Source: Phanerodontia chrysosporium (taxonomy: Eukaryota > Basidiomycota > Agaricomycetes > Polyporales > Phanerochaetaceae). Taken from it: DNA of 64,000 nt. Shown here piece after piece: positions 47,025-59,718 of this stretch (positions within the stretch are counted from its first letter, which is position 1; each line of letters starts with the position of its first letter). The notes beneath the pieces were generated by a model, which made no database searches, was not told where the DNA came from, and worked only from the letters and a program-made list of their open reading frames with translations. The stretch lies in contig MJGA01000015.1 of the NCBI GenBank assembly GCA_001910725.1, forward strand, positions 496,001 to 560,000. Direction: 5' to 3'. The translations under genes and the position numbers were made by a program.

Positions 47025-48341
47025 CCAGGAGACATGCCAATAGCTTGGTACACTGCACCGCGAAATGGACTGCAGGCCGTTCATGTCTCTAAGATCTCTA
47101 GAGTGCTATGATGAAGACGTCTTTGACTGTGAGTGCACCCTATCTGGTTTCTGAACATGATTTCTCGCAATGAGCCCCTCGCGGACGAGCAGCATGGCAG
47201 CTCTTTCTGCTGGTTCTCATCCTCCGTAATGGAAACCTGCTAAAGTCTGCGCGACGTACCACTGATCTAAGGATTTATGGAATGCACGCGATGCATGAAT
47301 CCCGCTTTGTGCACTCGAGAGCCAATAGCTGCGGCGTATCCCGCGGTACGCCACATGGGGCTACGGGAGCACGCAACGCTTTTTTCAACCAGAGATGACT
47401 CGTCGGGGCAGCTGTGTTCGCTCCGGATATCCGCAAGGTGTGCGTTTGTTGGCACTGCCGTTTTTGGTGAAGAGGAGCTGGGAGTCATTCGACGAGCGCA
47501 GGCGGCCCGAGTCGTGACGTACCAGGCATCACCAAAGCGGCATTGGTGGCACACGGGCGTCGAACAGGTGAGTCGCTCGTTGTCTGTGGAGGGACAGGTC
47601 TTGGGAGGACAATCACATGACTGCGTGCATGTAGCGTATGCTCGGACAGGAAGATGCTGGAAATTGGTTTGTGCGCACCTTTGTGGCGTGCGCACGCTCG
47701 GGGACGTTCTCGAGACGCCTGTGAGTCGGTTGGCGCCGGCGATTTGGCCGCGGAGAAATCCGCCGTCGCATTGCCAAGCGCGTCAGCACGATGACACATC
47801 TCCGCACCGCTGTCAGCACACGCTCTCGTCTGCAGGAGGGCCCGGAGACAGCAGCGTCAGCGTCGGTCGTCGACGTCTCGAGAGGGCGTGTTTCGGTTTG
47901 GCCAAAGACGGTCAGCTGGATGGCTCAATGGCGAGGCACAGCGGAGGCGCGCCCAGAGGGCATCAGGGGATCGTGGGACGATTGGGTGGCCAGATCAGAG
48001 CGGAGGACGATGATGTCGCTGGAAGACGCCTCGGTTCGGCGAGCGATCCCGCCAGGCGATGGACGACCTGCGCACTTTCTGGGCCCACAAAGGGGGCTGT
48101 CGTAAGCGTCCATATGTTGTTTTTCTTCTTCTTCTAGGCACCTAAGCCCTGCTTTGATTCCGCAGACGCGTTCGCCGAAGTCTCCACGCACGCTTCTCCC
48201 CTCGGTGCCAAACTAACCGCGGCTTACTCCTCCGTCGCCTCTATATATCTCTCCAGCCATGGCCCAGCCTCGTTCCCCACCCTTCTCCTTCTCCTCCCCT
48301 ACCTTCTGCTCTTCTAACCCGGTCGTCTCTTTCGACCTCCC
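47025..48341. other. Intergenic upstream of the ABC transporter
   Basis: A 286-codon open frame (47277-48137, +) crosses this region but shows no domain or intron signals and is probably chance. A TATA box and pyrimidine-rich leader lie at the right end. Confidence 0.5.
48242..48248 (+). promoter_or_regulatory. Candidate TATA box of ABC transporter
   Basis: TATATAT, 100 nt upstream of the ATG at 48342, in a C/T-rich context. An out-of-frame ATG at 48259 lies only 11 nt beyond the box, so it is probably upstream of the transcription start. Confidence 0.5.
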
Positions 48342-51300
48342 ATGTCCGATCTCGCGCCATTGGCCGCACACGGCGCTGGCGAGGAACGCGACCAAGTCCC
48401 TGAGCTTCCGCTCGGCCCCTCAGTCGCGGGCGCATACGCCAACGCTGCCGTCCACAACACCGACTCTGCGCACTCTTCCCCTGCCGTGCCCCACAGCCCG
48501 GGTCCGCACCACGGCAGCCACTCCAATGTCGACTTGCACACTTTCGACCCCGCAGGCGTCAACCGCCTCGGCCGCACCCTCAGCCGCCTCTCCCAGGAGC
48601 CGACAGAGGGCACCAAGGTGCCTGGACGCCGCTCCGTAGAGTCCGAGTCGTCCCACGAGACCGCCGTCGACGACTCGTTTGACCTTGCAAAGACCTTGCA
48701 GGACCTGCTCCAAAAGTAAGTCGGCGCTTGTTCACGGCATGCGCAGCCAGGGCTGACTCTCGGCTTTCGCAGAGGTGGCGAGGCGGGCCTGCACAAACGC
48801 GAGCTGGGCGTCAGCTTCGAGGGCCTTCGTGTCGTCGGCCTCGGCGCCTCGGCAACGTACCAGCCCACGCTGGCGTCCATGCTCAACCCCCTGAACATTA
48901 TCCAGAAGATAAACAGCATTCGGCACCCCGCTCTGCGGGATATCCTCAGTGATTTCTACGGTGTCGTTCGCCCCGGCGAGATGTTGTGTAAGTGCCACCA
49001 AAATTAAAAGTTACTCTCGTGCTGACAACTGTTGTCAGTGGTCCTGGGACGCCCCGGCGCGGGCTGCACGACGCTGCTCCGGACGCTCGCAAATCAGCGG
49101 GACGAGTACTATGCTGTCGAGGGCGAGGTGCATTACGACTCGTTCACGCCAGAGGAGGTGCACAAATACTACCGCGGCGACGTGCAGTACTCGCCAGAGG
49201 ACGACGTCCACTTTCCGACGCTCACCGTCGGCGAGACCCTCGAGTTCGCAGCCAAGACGCGCACACCGCACAGCCGGCTCCCAGGGCACTCGCGCGACGA
49301 CTACGTGCGGCTCACGACGGACATTGTCACCACGGTGTTCGGCCTGCGCCACGTCCGCGATACGCTCGTCGGCGATGCAGCCATCCGTGGTGTCTCGGGT
49401 GGCGAGAAAAAGCGGGTGTCGATCAGCGAGGCCCTCGCCACGCGGTCGGCCCTCAACTCGTGGGACAACTCCACACGCGGCCTCGACGCGTCGACAGCGC
49501 TGGAGTTCGTGCAGGCGCTGCGCATCGCGACGGACCTCATACACATGACGACGATCGTCTCTATCTACCAGGCCGGAGAGTCGCTGTACAAGCTCTTCGA
49601 CAAGGTCTGCGTCATCTACGAGGGCAAGATGGTGTACTTCGGGCCGGCGGATCAGGCGCGGCAGTACTTCATCGACATGGGCTACGAGCCTGCGAACAGG
49701 CAGACGACCGCGGACTTCCTCGTCGCCGTCACGGACCCACACGGGCGCATCGTGCGCGCGGGCTTCGAGGGCCGCGTGCCGCGGACCGCGGACGAGTTCG
49801 CGGAGTACTACAACCGCTCCGACTACGCGCGCTGGAACCGCGAGGACATCGCCGCGTACAAGCGCGAGTTCGTCGGGAACCCGCAGCGCGTGAGCCTCTA
49901 CAAGGACAGCGCCCGCGCGGAGCATGCCAAGACGGCGCACCCGAAGAGCGCGTACATCACGTCGATCCCGATGCAGGCGCGTGCACTCATGGTGCGCCGC
50001 GCGCAGATCCTCAAGGGCGGCATCGCCATCCAGGTTGTGCAGCTTGCGTACGTCGTGGCTTCCCGTAGCGTCCGCACGCTGCTCACTCTCGCTCACACAG
50101 GACTTTCATCATCCAAGCCGTCATCATCGGCACTGTGTTCCTCCGCCTGCCGGACTCGACGTCTGCGTTTTTCTCCCGCGGCGGTGTCATCTTCTTGTAC
50201 GTCTCGCCTCCGACCTGGGACCCGTGTGCAGAACGATACTGACGTGCTTTCACCCAGCGCGCTGTTGTTCGCGGCGCTGACGGCCCAGGCCGAAATCCCA
50301 GCCCTCTTCGCGCAGCGGCCGATCGTCCTGCGCCAGTCGCGCGCAGCGATGTACTACCCGTTCATCGAGTCGCTTGCGCTCACCCTCGTCGACATGCCCA
50401 TCGCGTTCTTCACGCTCCTTATCTTCAGCATCATCCTCTACTTTGTCGTCGGCCTCCAGCAGTCCGCCGGCCAGTTCTTGTGAGTACTCTGTGGAACTCC
50501 CGTTTGCAGCTGCATGTGCTCATTAGCCGCGCAGTATCTTCCTTCTGTTCGTGTATACAATGACCATCACCATGCGGTCGTGGTTCCGTGCGCTCGCGTC
50601 AGCGTTCAAGTCTCCTGCACCTGCGCAAACGGTCTCCGGTCTTGCCATCCTTGTTTTAGTTCTCTACACCGGCTACACAATCCTCAGCCATCCATGATTG
50701 GTGCACTTCGCTGGATCACATATATCAACGTGAGTGCTCTTCACGCATCGTAACTGTTACTTCCGTCTGACGCTCTATTTAGCCTCTGCGTTACGGCTTC
50801 GAGGCCTTGCTCACGAACGAGTTCCACACGCTCAACGGCCAGTGCGCCTCCCTGATCCCTCAGGGTCCCGGCTACGAAGGCATCTCTATTAACAACCAGG
50901 TCTGCACCACCGTCGGCTCGCTCCCCGGCCAGGCGACCGTGGACGGCAACCGGTACGTGAAGCTGTCGTACAATTACAGCTACTCGCACCTCTGGCGCAA
51001 CTTTGGCATCGTCGTCGCGTTCGGCATCGGCTTCCTGGCGCTGTACCTCATCGGCACGCAGCTCAACACCGGCACGTCCGCCGAGAGCGCCGTCACGCTT
51101 TACAAGCGCGGCTCCAAGGGCGACGCCGTGCGTGAGGGCGGCGCCCAGGACGAGGAAAAGGGCCGCGCCGCGGACGTCGATCCTGCCAAGGAGAAGGAGG
51201 CGGAGAAGGCGCTGGAGAAGACGCCGGTGATGAAGGACATCTTCTCGTGGCAGCACCTGCGGTACGACGTCCCTATCGGACATGGCAAGACCAGGCGGTT

Positions 51301-53426
51301 GCTCGATGACGTCTCGGGCTATGTCGCTCCTGGCAAGTTGACTGCGCTCATGGGCGAGTCGGGTGCCGGAAAGGTACGTCAGCTTGAGCCCACAAGTCGT
51401 GCATATGGGCTAACAATGCTGATAGACCACGCTGCTCAATGTCCTTGCTCAACGGACCTCAACTGGTGTCGTCACTGGAGATCGCTTCGTCAACGGACAT
51501 GCACCCCCACCAGACTTCCAGGCTCAGACCGGCTACTGCCAGCAAATGGACACACACTTGCCGCAGACGACCGTCCGGGAGGCGCTTCTCTTTTCTGCGC
51601 GCCTGCGTCAGCCGAAGGAGGTGCCCGACGAGGAGAAGGTTGCGTACGTCGAGGAGTGTCTCAAGATGTGCGGACTCGAGGCGCACGCGGACGCCGTCGT
51701 CGGCTCGCTCGGCGTCGAGCACCGGAAGCGGACGACGATCGGCGTCGAGCTCGCAGCGAAGCCGCGGCTGCTGCTCTTCCTCGACGAGCCGACGTCTGGC
51801 CTCGACTCGCAGAGCGCGTGGGCAATCATGGCCTTCCTCCGCAAGCTCGCCGACAGCGGCCTCTCGATCCTCTGCACGATCCACCAGCCGAGCGCGGAGC
51901 TCTTCCAGGTCTTTGATCGCCTGCTCCTGCTCCGCAAGGGCGGCCAGACTGTCTACTTTGGCGACATTGGCCCGAACTCAACGAAGCTCATCGGCTACTT
52001 TGAGCGCAACGGTGCGGCCAAGTGCGGGTCTGACGAGAACCCGTAAGTGTTGTCTTCGATTTACCAGTCACGCATCAATGTACTAACGGCTTCATAGGGC
52101 TGAATACATTCTGACGGTCATTGGTGCCGGCGCAACCGCCACGTCCGAGTTTGACTGGCACGAGAAGTGGGTCAATTCTCAGGAGGCCCACGACCTACAG
52201 CAAGAGCTCGATCGTCTGCATACCGAGGGCCGCAACCGCGGCGCTGTCGGCGCGACCTACAAGAGCGAGTTTGCCACGCCGTGGATGTACCAGGTCAGGG
52301 AGCTCTTCCGACGGGACTGCCTCGCGCATTGGCGGGACCCGACGTACCTGCTCGCAAAGATCGCGCTGAACATCGTCGCTGGGCTCTTCATCGGCTTCAC
52401 GTTCTTCAAGAGCAAGGACACGCTGCAGGGCTCGCAGAACAAGCTCTTCGCGATCTTCATGGGCACCATTGTCTCCGTGCCGCTCGCGAACCAGCTCCAG
52501 GTGCCGTTCATTGACATGCGCAACGTCTACGAGATCCGCGAACGCCCGAGCCGCATGTACGCGTGGACCGCGCTCGTCACAAGTCAGATCCTTGCGGAGG
52601 TCCCGTGGAACATTGTCGGCTCCTCGCTCTTCTTCCTTTGCTGGTACTGGACCGTCGGCTTTCCCACCAGTCGTGGCGGTTACACATATCTTCTCTACGC
52701 TGTCGTCAACCCGGTTTACTACACTACTATCGGACAGGTGAGCTCTTTTGCCTTTGTTTCCAGAGCACTGTGTGCTGACGTAGAGCCTTCAGGCCGTCGC
52801 GGCAATGTCTCCTAATACTGAGATAGCAGCGCTCCTTTTTAGTTTCCTCTTCTCTTTCGTCGTCACATTGTACGTATTCCACCTCATATGTGTCGATGCC
52901 GGCGCTGACGGTCTTTTAGCAACGGTGTGTTGCAACCCTTCCGCGAGCTCGGGTGGTGGCGGTGGATGTACCGGCTGTCGCCGTACACATACCTCATCGA
53001 AGGCCTGCTCGGACAGGCGATCGGCCGGCAGACGATCTCGTGCTCCGACGTCGAGCTCGTGCAGGTCAACCCGCCTGCGGGCCAGACGTGCGGTGCCTAC
53101 CTCGGGCCGTTTATCACGAACGCGGGCGGGTACATCACGAACCCCGATGCGAGCGAGGCGTGCCTGTACTGCCCGTACCGCACCACGGACCAGTTCCTTG
53201 TGAACAGCTTCAACATCGAGTGGGGTCACCGCTGGCGCAACATTGGGTTCATGTGGGCGTTCATCGCGTTTAATGTGCGTTGCCCGCTCTTTCCTGTGCC
53301 CCGGAGCGTGTGCTGACGGTGTTCATGCAGATCTTCGCGATATACGCCTTCACGTACATCTTCCGCATCAACAAGACCAACCCCTTCAAGTGGGTGGCCG
53401 CCCGTCTGAGACGGCACCGTTCATGA
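48342..53426 (+). CDS. Full-size PDR-type (ABCG) drug efflux transporter
   Basis: Plasma-membrane ATP-driven exporter in the NBD-TMD-NBD-TMD order, about 1495 residues. Twelve exons: 48342-48715, 48773-48987, 49039-50047, 50101-50196, 50258-50479, 50535-50729, 50783-51373, 51426-52042, 52098-52737, 52793-52869, 52920-53274, 53331-53426. NBD1 has the degenerate Walker [10 protein letters not shown] (Cys for Lys), signature [13 protein letters not shown] and Walker B region [13 protein letters not shown] lacking the catalytic Glu. NBD2 has the canonical GESGAGKTT and [13 protein letters not shown] with a degenerate signature, [14 protein letters not shown]. This asymmetry is typical of fungal PDR pumps. 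The exons are one base short: at 50682-50683 one C is missing inside GYTIPQPSM. Likely confers tolerance to toxic aromatics or azoles (family inference). Confidence 0.95.
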
Positions 53427-54107
53427 ACTACACATCTCGCATCCTCGCACTTCATACGCTTTTCGGGACGCTGCCTGATTTATTGACGCTGTCGTTTCTC
53501 ATGCCTGTCACCCTATACCGCCCGTTCCTCATCCAGAAGTGTTTTAGAGATACCTGTATCAATATTTTACCCTCAGTAATACGATAGAGTACACCGTGTA
53601 CGATATTGGGAGTACATCCACAATAGACATCTCAAAGAATGACGACGCGGAGTGGTTGAGTCATGACTCGAGGTCACTCTTACAGTTGAATATTTGCATG
53701 TCGCGAATCGAACCACCAGGGTCAGCCGCACTCTCAGTAGTTCACCATATTTAGTTACAGGCCCGACAGCCCAGCCTTAAGGCACTGGAGCGGTCGACAG
53801 CTGACGAGGATGGGCGGTATGCACGAGGGGATTCAAAGCCGCAGAGTGTGTAGGATACGGGAAAAACACCTGAAAAATGGACACAATTTATGCTGAAATG
53901 AATTCTCCTCCACGCAATGCATGGAGAAAGTGGCTGTCTTGGCGACCTTCGCACGCAAATGAAGAGCTATCGAGCAGCGAGTTCACTGCCCAGGCGGACA
54001 GTAGAGACGGTAGAGCGCAGCAGCGCTATCAGCGGCTTCTATTCGCGCCCATGTGCAAGAAAATTAGGAGTACAGTTACATAGAGTATATCGTTGCCAAG
54101 GCGAGCA
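53427..54107. other. Convergent 3' intergenic region
   Basis: Between the ABC transporter (+) and carbonic anhydrase (-) ends. No gene or clear structure. Confidence 0.5.
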
Positions 54108-55092
54108 TCATGCGTCCTCGTACGCAGAGACACCCAGGTCGCGCAGCTTGCCCTTGTCAATGTCGAACACCCAGCCGTGGACGCCGACGAGCCGCGCGTT
54201 GCCGCGGACGGCGGGGTCGGCGCTCCATGCGTTGCGGACGGCGTCGCTCTGCAGGACGTGCTCGACCTGCGCGCGGACGTTCGCCTCGACGAGCTCGAGC
54301 GGCTGCGGCCCGTCCAGCGAGCGCGCGAGGTCCGTGAGCGGGGCGAGCCAGCGCTGCAGCGGCGCGCCCGGCTCCGTCGGCTTCTCCTGCGCGGCCGCGA
54401 GGCATGCCGCAACGCCGCCGCAGTGGCTGTGGCCCGCGACGACGACGTGCTCTACACCGAGTTCCGCGATCGCGTACGTGAGCACTGAGAGGATGCTGTC
54501 GTCGTGCAGGTGCACCTGGCTGTCGGGCGGCGTTAGACGGGACGATGCAGGAGGGGTGCTGGGAGGACGTACTTTGCGATGTTCCGCGTCACGAAGATCT
54601 CGCCGGGTTTGCAGGCCATGACGACCGATTCGGGGACGCGGGAGTCGGCGCAGCCTATCCAGAGGACCTACGAGGGGTCAGATACGTGTTCTTTCATAGA
54701 TATGACCACAGCGATGGTGGCAGGCACGCCGGTATGGCTGCAGAGTCTTGGAATCGACTCGTAAAAGCCGATTTTCCTATCTTTTGGTAGCATATATGCG
54801 CCTTCTGAGTGGCATACAGGCCATTTTCTCTCCAGCTGAGTCTTTTGCGGCGTTCCCGCTCGTGTGCCACGCATTCCTGAAGTTTAACTCGGGATGATAA
54901 GCTCACCTTCGGTGCCTGACCCTTCGCGCACTGTTCAAAAAACCCTGGCTCGACGCGCGCGACATCAGCGGCCCACTGTGCGTTGTTCTGGAGGAGGCGG
55001 GTAAGGACGCCGGACGGGTCACGGCGTGCAGAGTGTTTGGGCTTTGCAGATCCGTTCACGTGCGTAGATTCGAGGTTGAGGGTGGCAGCCAT
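54108..55092 (-). CDS. Beta-class carbonic anhydrase
   Basis: Zinc enzyme for reversible hydration of carbon dioxide. Exons 54907-55092, 54573-54667 and 54108-54519 give 230 residues in phase. Zinc ligands and the catalytic dyad are visible: [12 protein letters not shown] (Cys and the Asp-Arg pair) and [11 protein letters not shown] (His and Cys, H-x2-C). RNIAN and [16 protein letters not shown] link them as in other fungal members. The N-terminal 60 residues lack an obvious targeting signal, so a cytosolic enzyme is likely. The ATG at 55092 is the first in frame. All key residues are present and no defect is seen. Confidence 0.96.
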
Positions 55093-55256
55093 GGTTGCAG
55101 TTCAAGAGGTTACGGCGCTGGTGGGGGGTGATGGAAAGCGGCGGGGGGCGGTGAAAGGAGGTCTAGGAAAAGGCCGGTAGGCGAGAGTGATGAGGGTTTC
55201 GGGCTAGGCAGGGGCGTGGGCAATATTTATAGTTGGGGGATCAATATCTGGTCGCT

Positions 55257-56079
55257 AGCCTATTATCGCAGTCGGCCGTGGCAGGGCTGGGATAGATGTT
55301 GTGAGGAGCGCTCTTCGCGAGTGTCGTCGGGAACGTGGGCGTGCGGCCGATGCAGGAACTGATTTAGCGCAAAGAGAGCGTCGGTGGCGTCAAGCGATGC
55401 AGTCCTGTCGAGGCGTTCAATGTTGCTTACCCTGAGGCGCAATGCGGGGCTTGTCAATGGCGCAGAGAGCGTCGTACACGCGCTGGGGACGAGTGCGAGG
55501 AAGAGCGAGCGAAGGCGAGTTGTTGGGGCGGACGACGCTGGCAAGCAGCCAAACGGAGGCCTTCCAATTTGACATTGAGATGATGTCAATATCTGGATTT
55601 TCAAGTCGCCGCACGTTCATCACCCAGGCACCGCGATAACGACGACGAGAGAGGACAACAAGCAAACCAGCGGCAACCCAGAGAGAAGGAGAGGCCGGCA
55701 CGCAGAGAGTCCAGGTCGCGGAGAGCAGTTGCTGCATGGAGAGCCACGTCCGAAACCCGGCGCCGAAAGACAGAAGCAGCGTACCTAGTCGAGACCGGCA
55801 GCGAGGCGAGGCAGGCCGTATCCAGGAGCACCAGCGATGTATTTCGGGCGTGCTGCGCAGAAGTCGCCTGCGGGGCGCTGCTCGACGACGAGGGTCTCTC
55901 CGCCGTCGGCAGCGCTGGCGGCGGGCGGCGGCGGGGGCGCGCGACTGCCATAAACGGCGCGCTCGCGTGGCAGTGACAGCGTGACGGTGTCGCAACCGAA
56001 TTTCAAACCGCCCCCATCTTGTCTTGTTCGAGGGCCCAGCGCTGGCAGACACGGCGGCGAGGACGACGAGGACGACCAT
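55257..56079 (-). CDS. Possible small membrane protein gene, model unresolved
   Basis: Between carbonic anhydrase and the Pil1-like gene the minus strand carries pieces that look coding but do not join cleanly. An ATG at 56079 opens a signal-peptide-like MVVLVVLAAVSASAG. A different frame holds KFGCDTVTLSLPRERAVYG, then a run of five Pro, then GDFCAARPKYIAGAPGYG, with two Cys. A third piece, after an acceptor near 55737, has a hydrophobic stretch, SLWVAAGLLVVLSRRRYRG, then NPDIDIISMSNWKASVW. A final intron (GTAAGC..AATCAG) would lead to a stop at 55257. Together this suggests a signal peptide, a small extracellular domain, one transmembrane helix and a cytosolic tail. Frame breaks of unknown origin prevent a full model. 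No family recognised. Confidence 0.3.
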
Positions 56080-56674
56080 GGAGGTAGCGGAAAGAGGAGA
56101 AAGTCGGCCTTCGTCTTGCAACACTCGAGCCAGGTCACTCAGATGGCTTGCACGACGCGGATTGGCGGCTCAATACAAATTCGCCTGTCACACTACAAAT
56201 TCGTGAGCCGTCCGCACACGCCTCATTGTCTGCTGCCTTCAGGTTGAGGACTGTTGTAGACATGAAGTGGGAGTAGGTTGGGAAGGATAGGCATGGACGT
56301 TGTCTTGGATTTTGAGGCGTGATCATTATTTAGAGCCATAGTTGGCGTGGTCCTCGCTCATTGCGAACCTGGGAGTTGGCCGCACCTCACATGCATGACA
56401 CTCCAGGGCCTTTACCAGCTGAGATCCAGGCGTCGCCCGTCTGGTCACTGCTACGATAGAAATGTAGAATTAAGTACATACAAAAAGATGTCCTTCCTTG
56501 TACATGAAGACGCCAAGCGACGAAGGTAGACTAACCTGGATCATACACCCGAAGGGTATCCTACACAGAAGTACAAACTCGAACCCAACGAAAGGACTCA
56601 TAACCCTAATTACCGCCCGCCATCGCGCGGCAAGTCTGTTGCGTAGCGTCCGGCGCCATGCCCATACTCCTGCC

Positions 56675-59600
56675 CTAGGTTCTGTCGTCCATATACGCGG
56701 AGATATAGTCGTAGCTATCCTCCTCCTGGTGCCCCGACGCGACCGACATCGGACGATCACGAGGGTCCATGGACTCGGGGGCGCGCGAAGAGGGTGTCGG
56801 CGACGCGTCCATGCGGGGGACCGGCACGCGCTTGTGCACATTGAGCGGACTCGTTCCGCCTAGGGGTATCTCCGTCTGCGGCGGCGACGACGGGCTGCGC
56901 AGCTGGCGCTTGAACGCCGCCGCGCTGATCGTGCGTGTCCCTCCTGGGCCGACGCCACCTGACGTCGACGCACCCGGCAGGTTGTAGAACGACCCGGGGC
57001 CCTTGGGCGGCGGGGGAAACTCGGAGAGAGGTGTCTTGAACGGCGTGCTCGCGGTCGATGGCGGCGCTGGCGAGGACGTAGGCGGCGGGAGGGAAATCGG
57101 TGGCGGTGGCGCAGCAGGTGCCGGAGGGGGAGGTAGAGGTGCTTCGTGTCCATCCGCAGAGTGATCATGGGAGCTACTAATCGTCGGAGAGTGCGGGGCT
57201 GCCGAGGACGTCGGTGACGCCGTCGCTGCGCGGTCCCGCTCTCTCACGTACGACTCGTTCCGTACGCTAGTCGGCGATGTGATAGAGTCCCCGCCAAGGC
57301 TCGAACGGCTGGGCGTATAGCGCCGCACGAACGGGCGGTCGGGCACTTCAAGCGGGTCAGGTCGTGGGGTCGGCTTCGGCTGTTCGGGAGCTTTCAATGG
57401 CGAGTTGAACATGAGCGCGTCCAGTTCACGAGACACTTCGCGCGCCGCGGCAGCGTTCAACGCTTTCTCTTCCTCTTCTGGGGAGGTGGGAGTCTGCGAG
57501 GGCGGATTCGCCTGTGACAGTTCCGGAGTAGCGGCGGCTATCGACACGGGAGGCGCTCCAACTGTAGGCGAACGCGACGGCGACTGCGCTGGTGACATGG
57601 TTCTTTGAGTAGATGCAACTATAGAGGAATGTGAGTAAGCATGCCCTACAAGAGATATGAGCCACGTACCGTCTGCACCTGCATGTGAGGACTGAGCGTA
57701 AACTTGGTTCACATCATACTGAGGCTCGGGTGAGACTTTCGCCGACTCTGGCTCGATATGGGAGGTATCGAACTTCACTCTTCTCTCGTCATGGCTATGG
57801 CCGGACGAGGAAGGCAACGATGTCTGCCTTTCCAGAGTGGGCGACATATACGCAAGGGCCGACTCTTCTTCTGCATCTGCCCCAGACTGCCCATTATCAG
57901 TGAAAGGATTTTCGGGAGCGGTGCTCTGCTTGTCCCGTGCTTCTTGGGCTGCTTGGTCTCCTCGTTGTTCACCAGGTGCCCCCGTACCCGTTGGCTGCTC
58001 CACAATCGTGCTCAGCGGGACCTCAGGGACAGGTGTGTACTGTGGCGGCGGTGGAGAGTAGTCACGGTTCGCGGCGTACATCTTGCTCTCATACGCCTTG
58101 CTACCCGGAGGAGGGTTCGGACGTGCATCGCCGACCCACTCCTCGCCGAGGGCTTCCGCAACGCTCGACGAGAACGAGACCTCTGGACGCTCGATCTCGA
58201 TCGATGGCACCCGGTCGTCAAGACGTGGGGAGGTGTATGCCGAATTCGAGGCGCCGGGCTGTGGGCGCGGCCCAGTGGTGCTCCTCACGGGGAATGTAGA
58301 GAAGCGGGTGCTTGTAGGAGAAGCGGCGGGGGTGCCTTCGTTGATGTTGCGCAAGGACGACGTGCGCGGAGCATACGCGCTCGCGGGCTGCATGCCAAAC
58401 TCGTCTGCATTTGTCTCGTAAGACGTCGGAACATACGGGTTGAACGAGTCGGTAGACGTGACAACAGATCCGGGAGGTGGCGAGCGCGGGAGCTGGAAGG
58501 GCGAGCTGTTGGGATCCATGAAGGATGCCATGCCAAGACCAGGAGTTGTGGGTCCGACTTCGGGGAGTCCGACATAGGTGCCCGCTGGCGACAGCACCAC
58601 TTGGCTGAATCGGTTGCTAACACTGTTCCGTGCATTTGGGTCGGGAGTGCCAGGTGCGGATGGGGGTAGATTGCCCAGGCCAAACTGCACCGAGCTCGAG
58701 CGTGATACTGTTCCCGGGATGGGCGGGAGCTCTGGTCCGGGCAACTGGCGAACACCGACAGATGGCTCAGTAGAGAAGGTTACGCCGTCTATCCTGCGCC
58801 TGCCTTCAGCGACTAGTGCTTCGGTGTTCGCATGACCGGTGTAGTATGCTCGGGGAAGGCCTGGTTCAGTCTTTTGCTGGGGTATCTCCTGCATACCTCG
58901 TTATATACAGTTTATGGACACGAGAAAAGAAGACACTTACGGCGATAACAAGCTTCCCTAAGTCGCTCACGATCTATACGCATATAAGGAGTAGCCAAGA
59001 CGCCAGGGCAAGCGCACCCACCAGGCCCTTCTCGCAGCACTCTGCGAGGGCACCAAGCTTGATACTCATCCAGCTGCGAGCGTTGGTCCGTTTGAGGTCT
59101 GCCAAGCTCGCTTCCTCTTGGAGGATCTCCGCGTCCATGCCGCGAATCTCCTCTCGAAGGCGGTTCAGGGCGTCCGCCTGCGACTGGAAGTTCTTGTGTT
59201 CGCCATTCATCTTGCTGAGTTTCTTGTCCGCAGAGTACGCCTTGCTCAGAAGCGACTTGCGCTGCTTCTTCAGCTCTTCGAGGTTCTCTTCGCGCGTACG
59301 CACTTGCTTCATCTGCTCACGCACAGTGGCGATGTGCGCCGAGAAACGTGCCAGGCCGTTCGCGAAGTGAAGCAGCAACGCCGCACATGCTGTCATGGTG
59401 TCCTGCAGATCTCAGGCCCTTGAGAAACACGAAATATGTATCAACGCCGTATAACGCACCCCAAGGTCGTCGCCTTCTCCATTCCCCCATATCTTTGCTG
59501 CCTCCGCTGCCTTCGTGAAGTCTGTCCCGAGCTTCTGCAAGCTGTAAGACTCGTCAGCTGCACCGAAAGCCCTGGTTCTGATAGACGTACGTTTGCTGGA

Positions 59601-59718
59601 CCGCTTTCTCTGCATGAATGAGATCCTGGAGCGCCTTGAGGTCCTTACCGATCGCCGCCTGTGCCAATCCTGGGACGACCGAGTTGTGGGCGATCCGCGT
59701 CGTTGCAGACCTGAACAT
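56675..59718 (-). CDS. Pil1/Lsp1-family eisosome protein with long disordered tail
   Basis: BAR-domain membrane scaffold of eisosomes. Exons 59591-59718, 59460-59541, 59022-59402, 58941-58973, 57670-58888 and 56675-57618 give 928 residues in phase. The N-terminal 240 residues are the Pil1 domain: LKALQDLIHAEKAVQQT, LQKLGTDFTKAAEAAKIWG, REQMKQVRTREENLEELKKQ, KMNGEHKNFQSQADALNRL and ARSWMSIKLGALAECCEKG, followed by PRAYYTGHANTEALVAEG. The next nearly 690 residues are Pro/Ser-rich with poly-Pro stretches and an acidic end, far longer than yeast Pil1 (about 340 residues in all). The 51-nt intron at 57619-57669 is a multiple of three and stop-free, so both spliced and retained forms would be translated. 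Start at 59718 agrees with the conserved beginning of the domain. Confidence 0.85.

Noticed and set aside
47277..48137. 286-codon open frame on the plus strand upstream of the ABC transporter
   Set aside because: Composition is mixed and Cys/Arg/Trp-rich without any motif, it has no homology I recognise, and it runs into the transporter promoter and a T-run. Probably a chance frame in GC-rich DNA.
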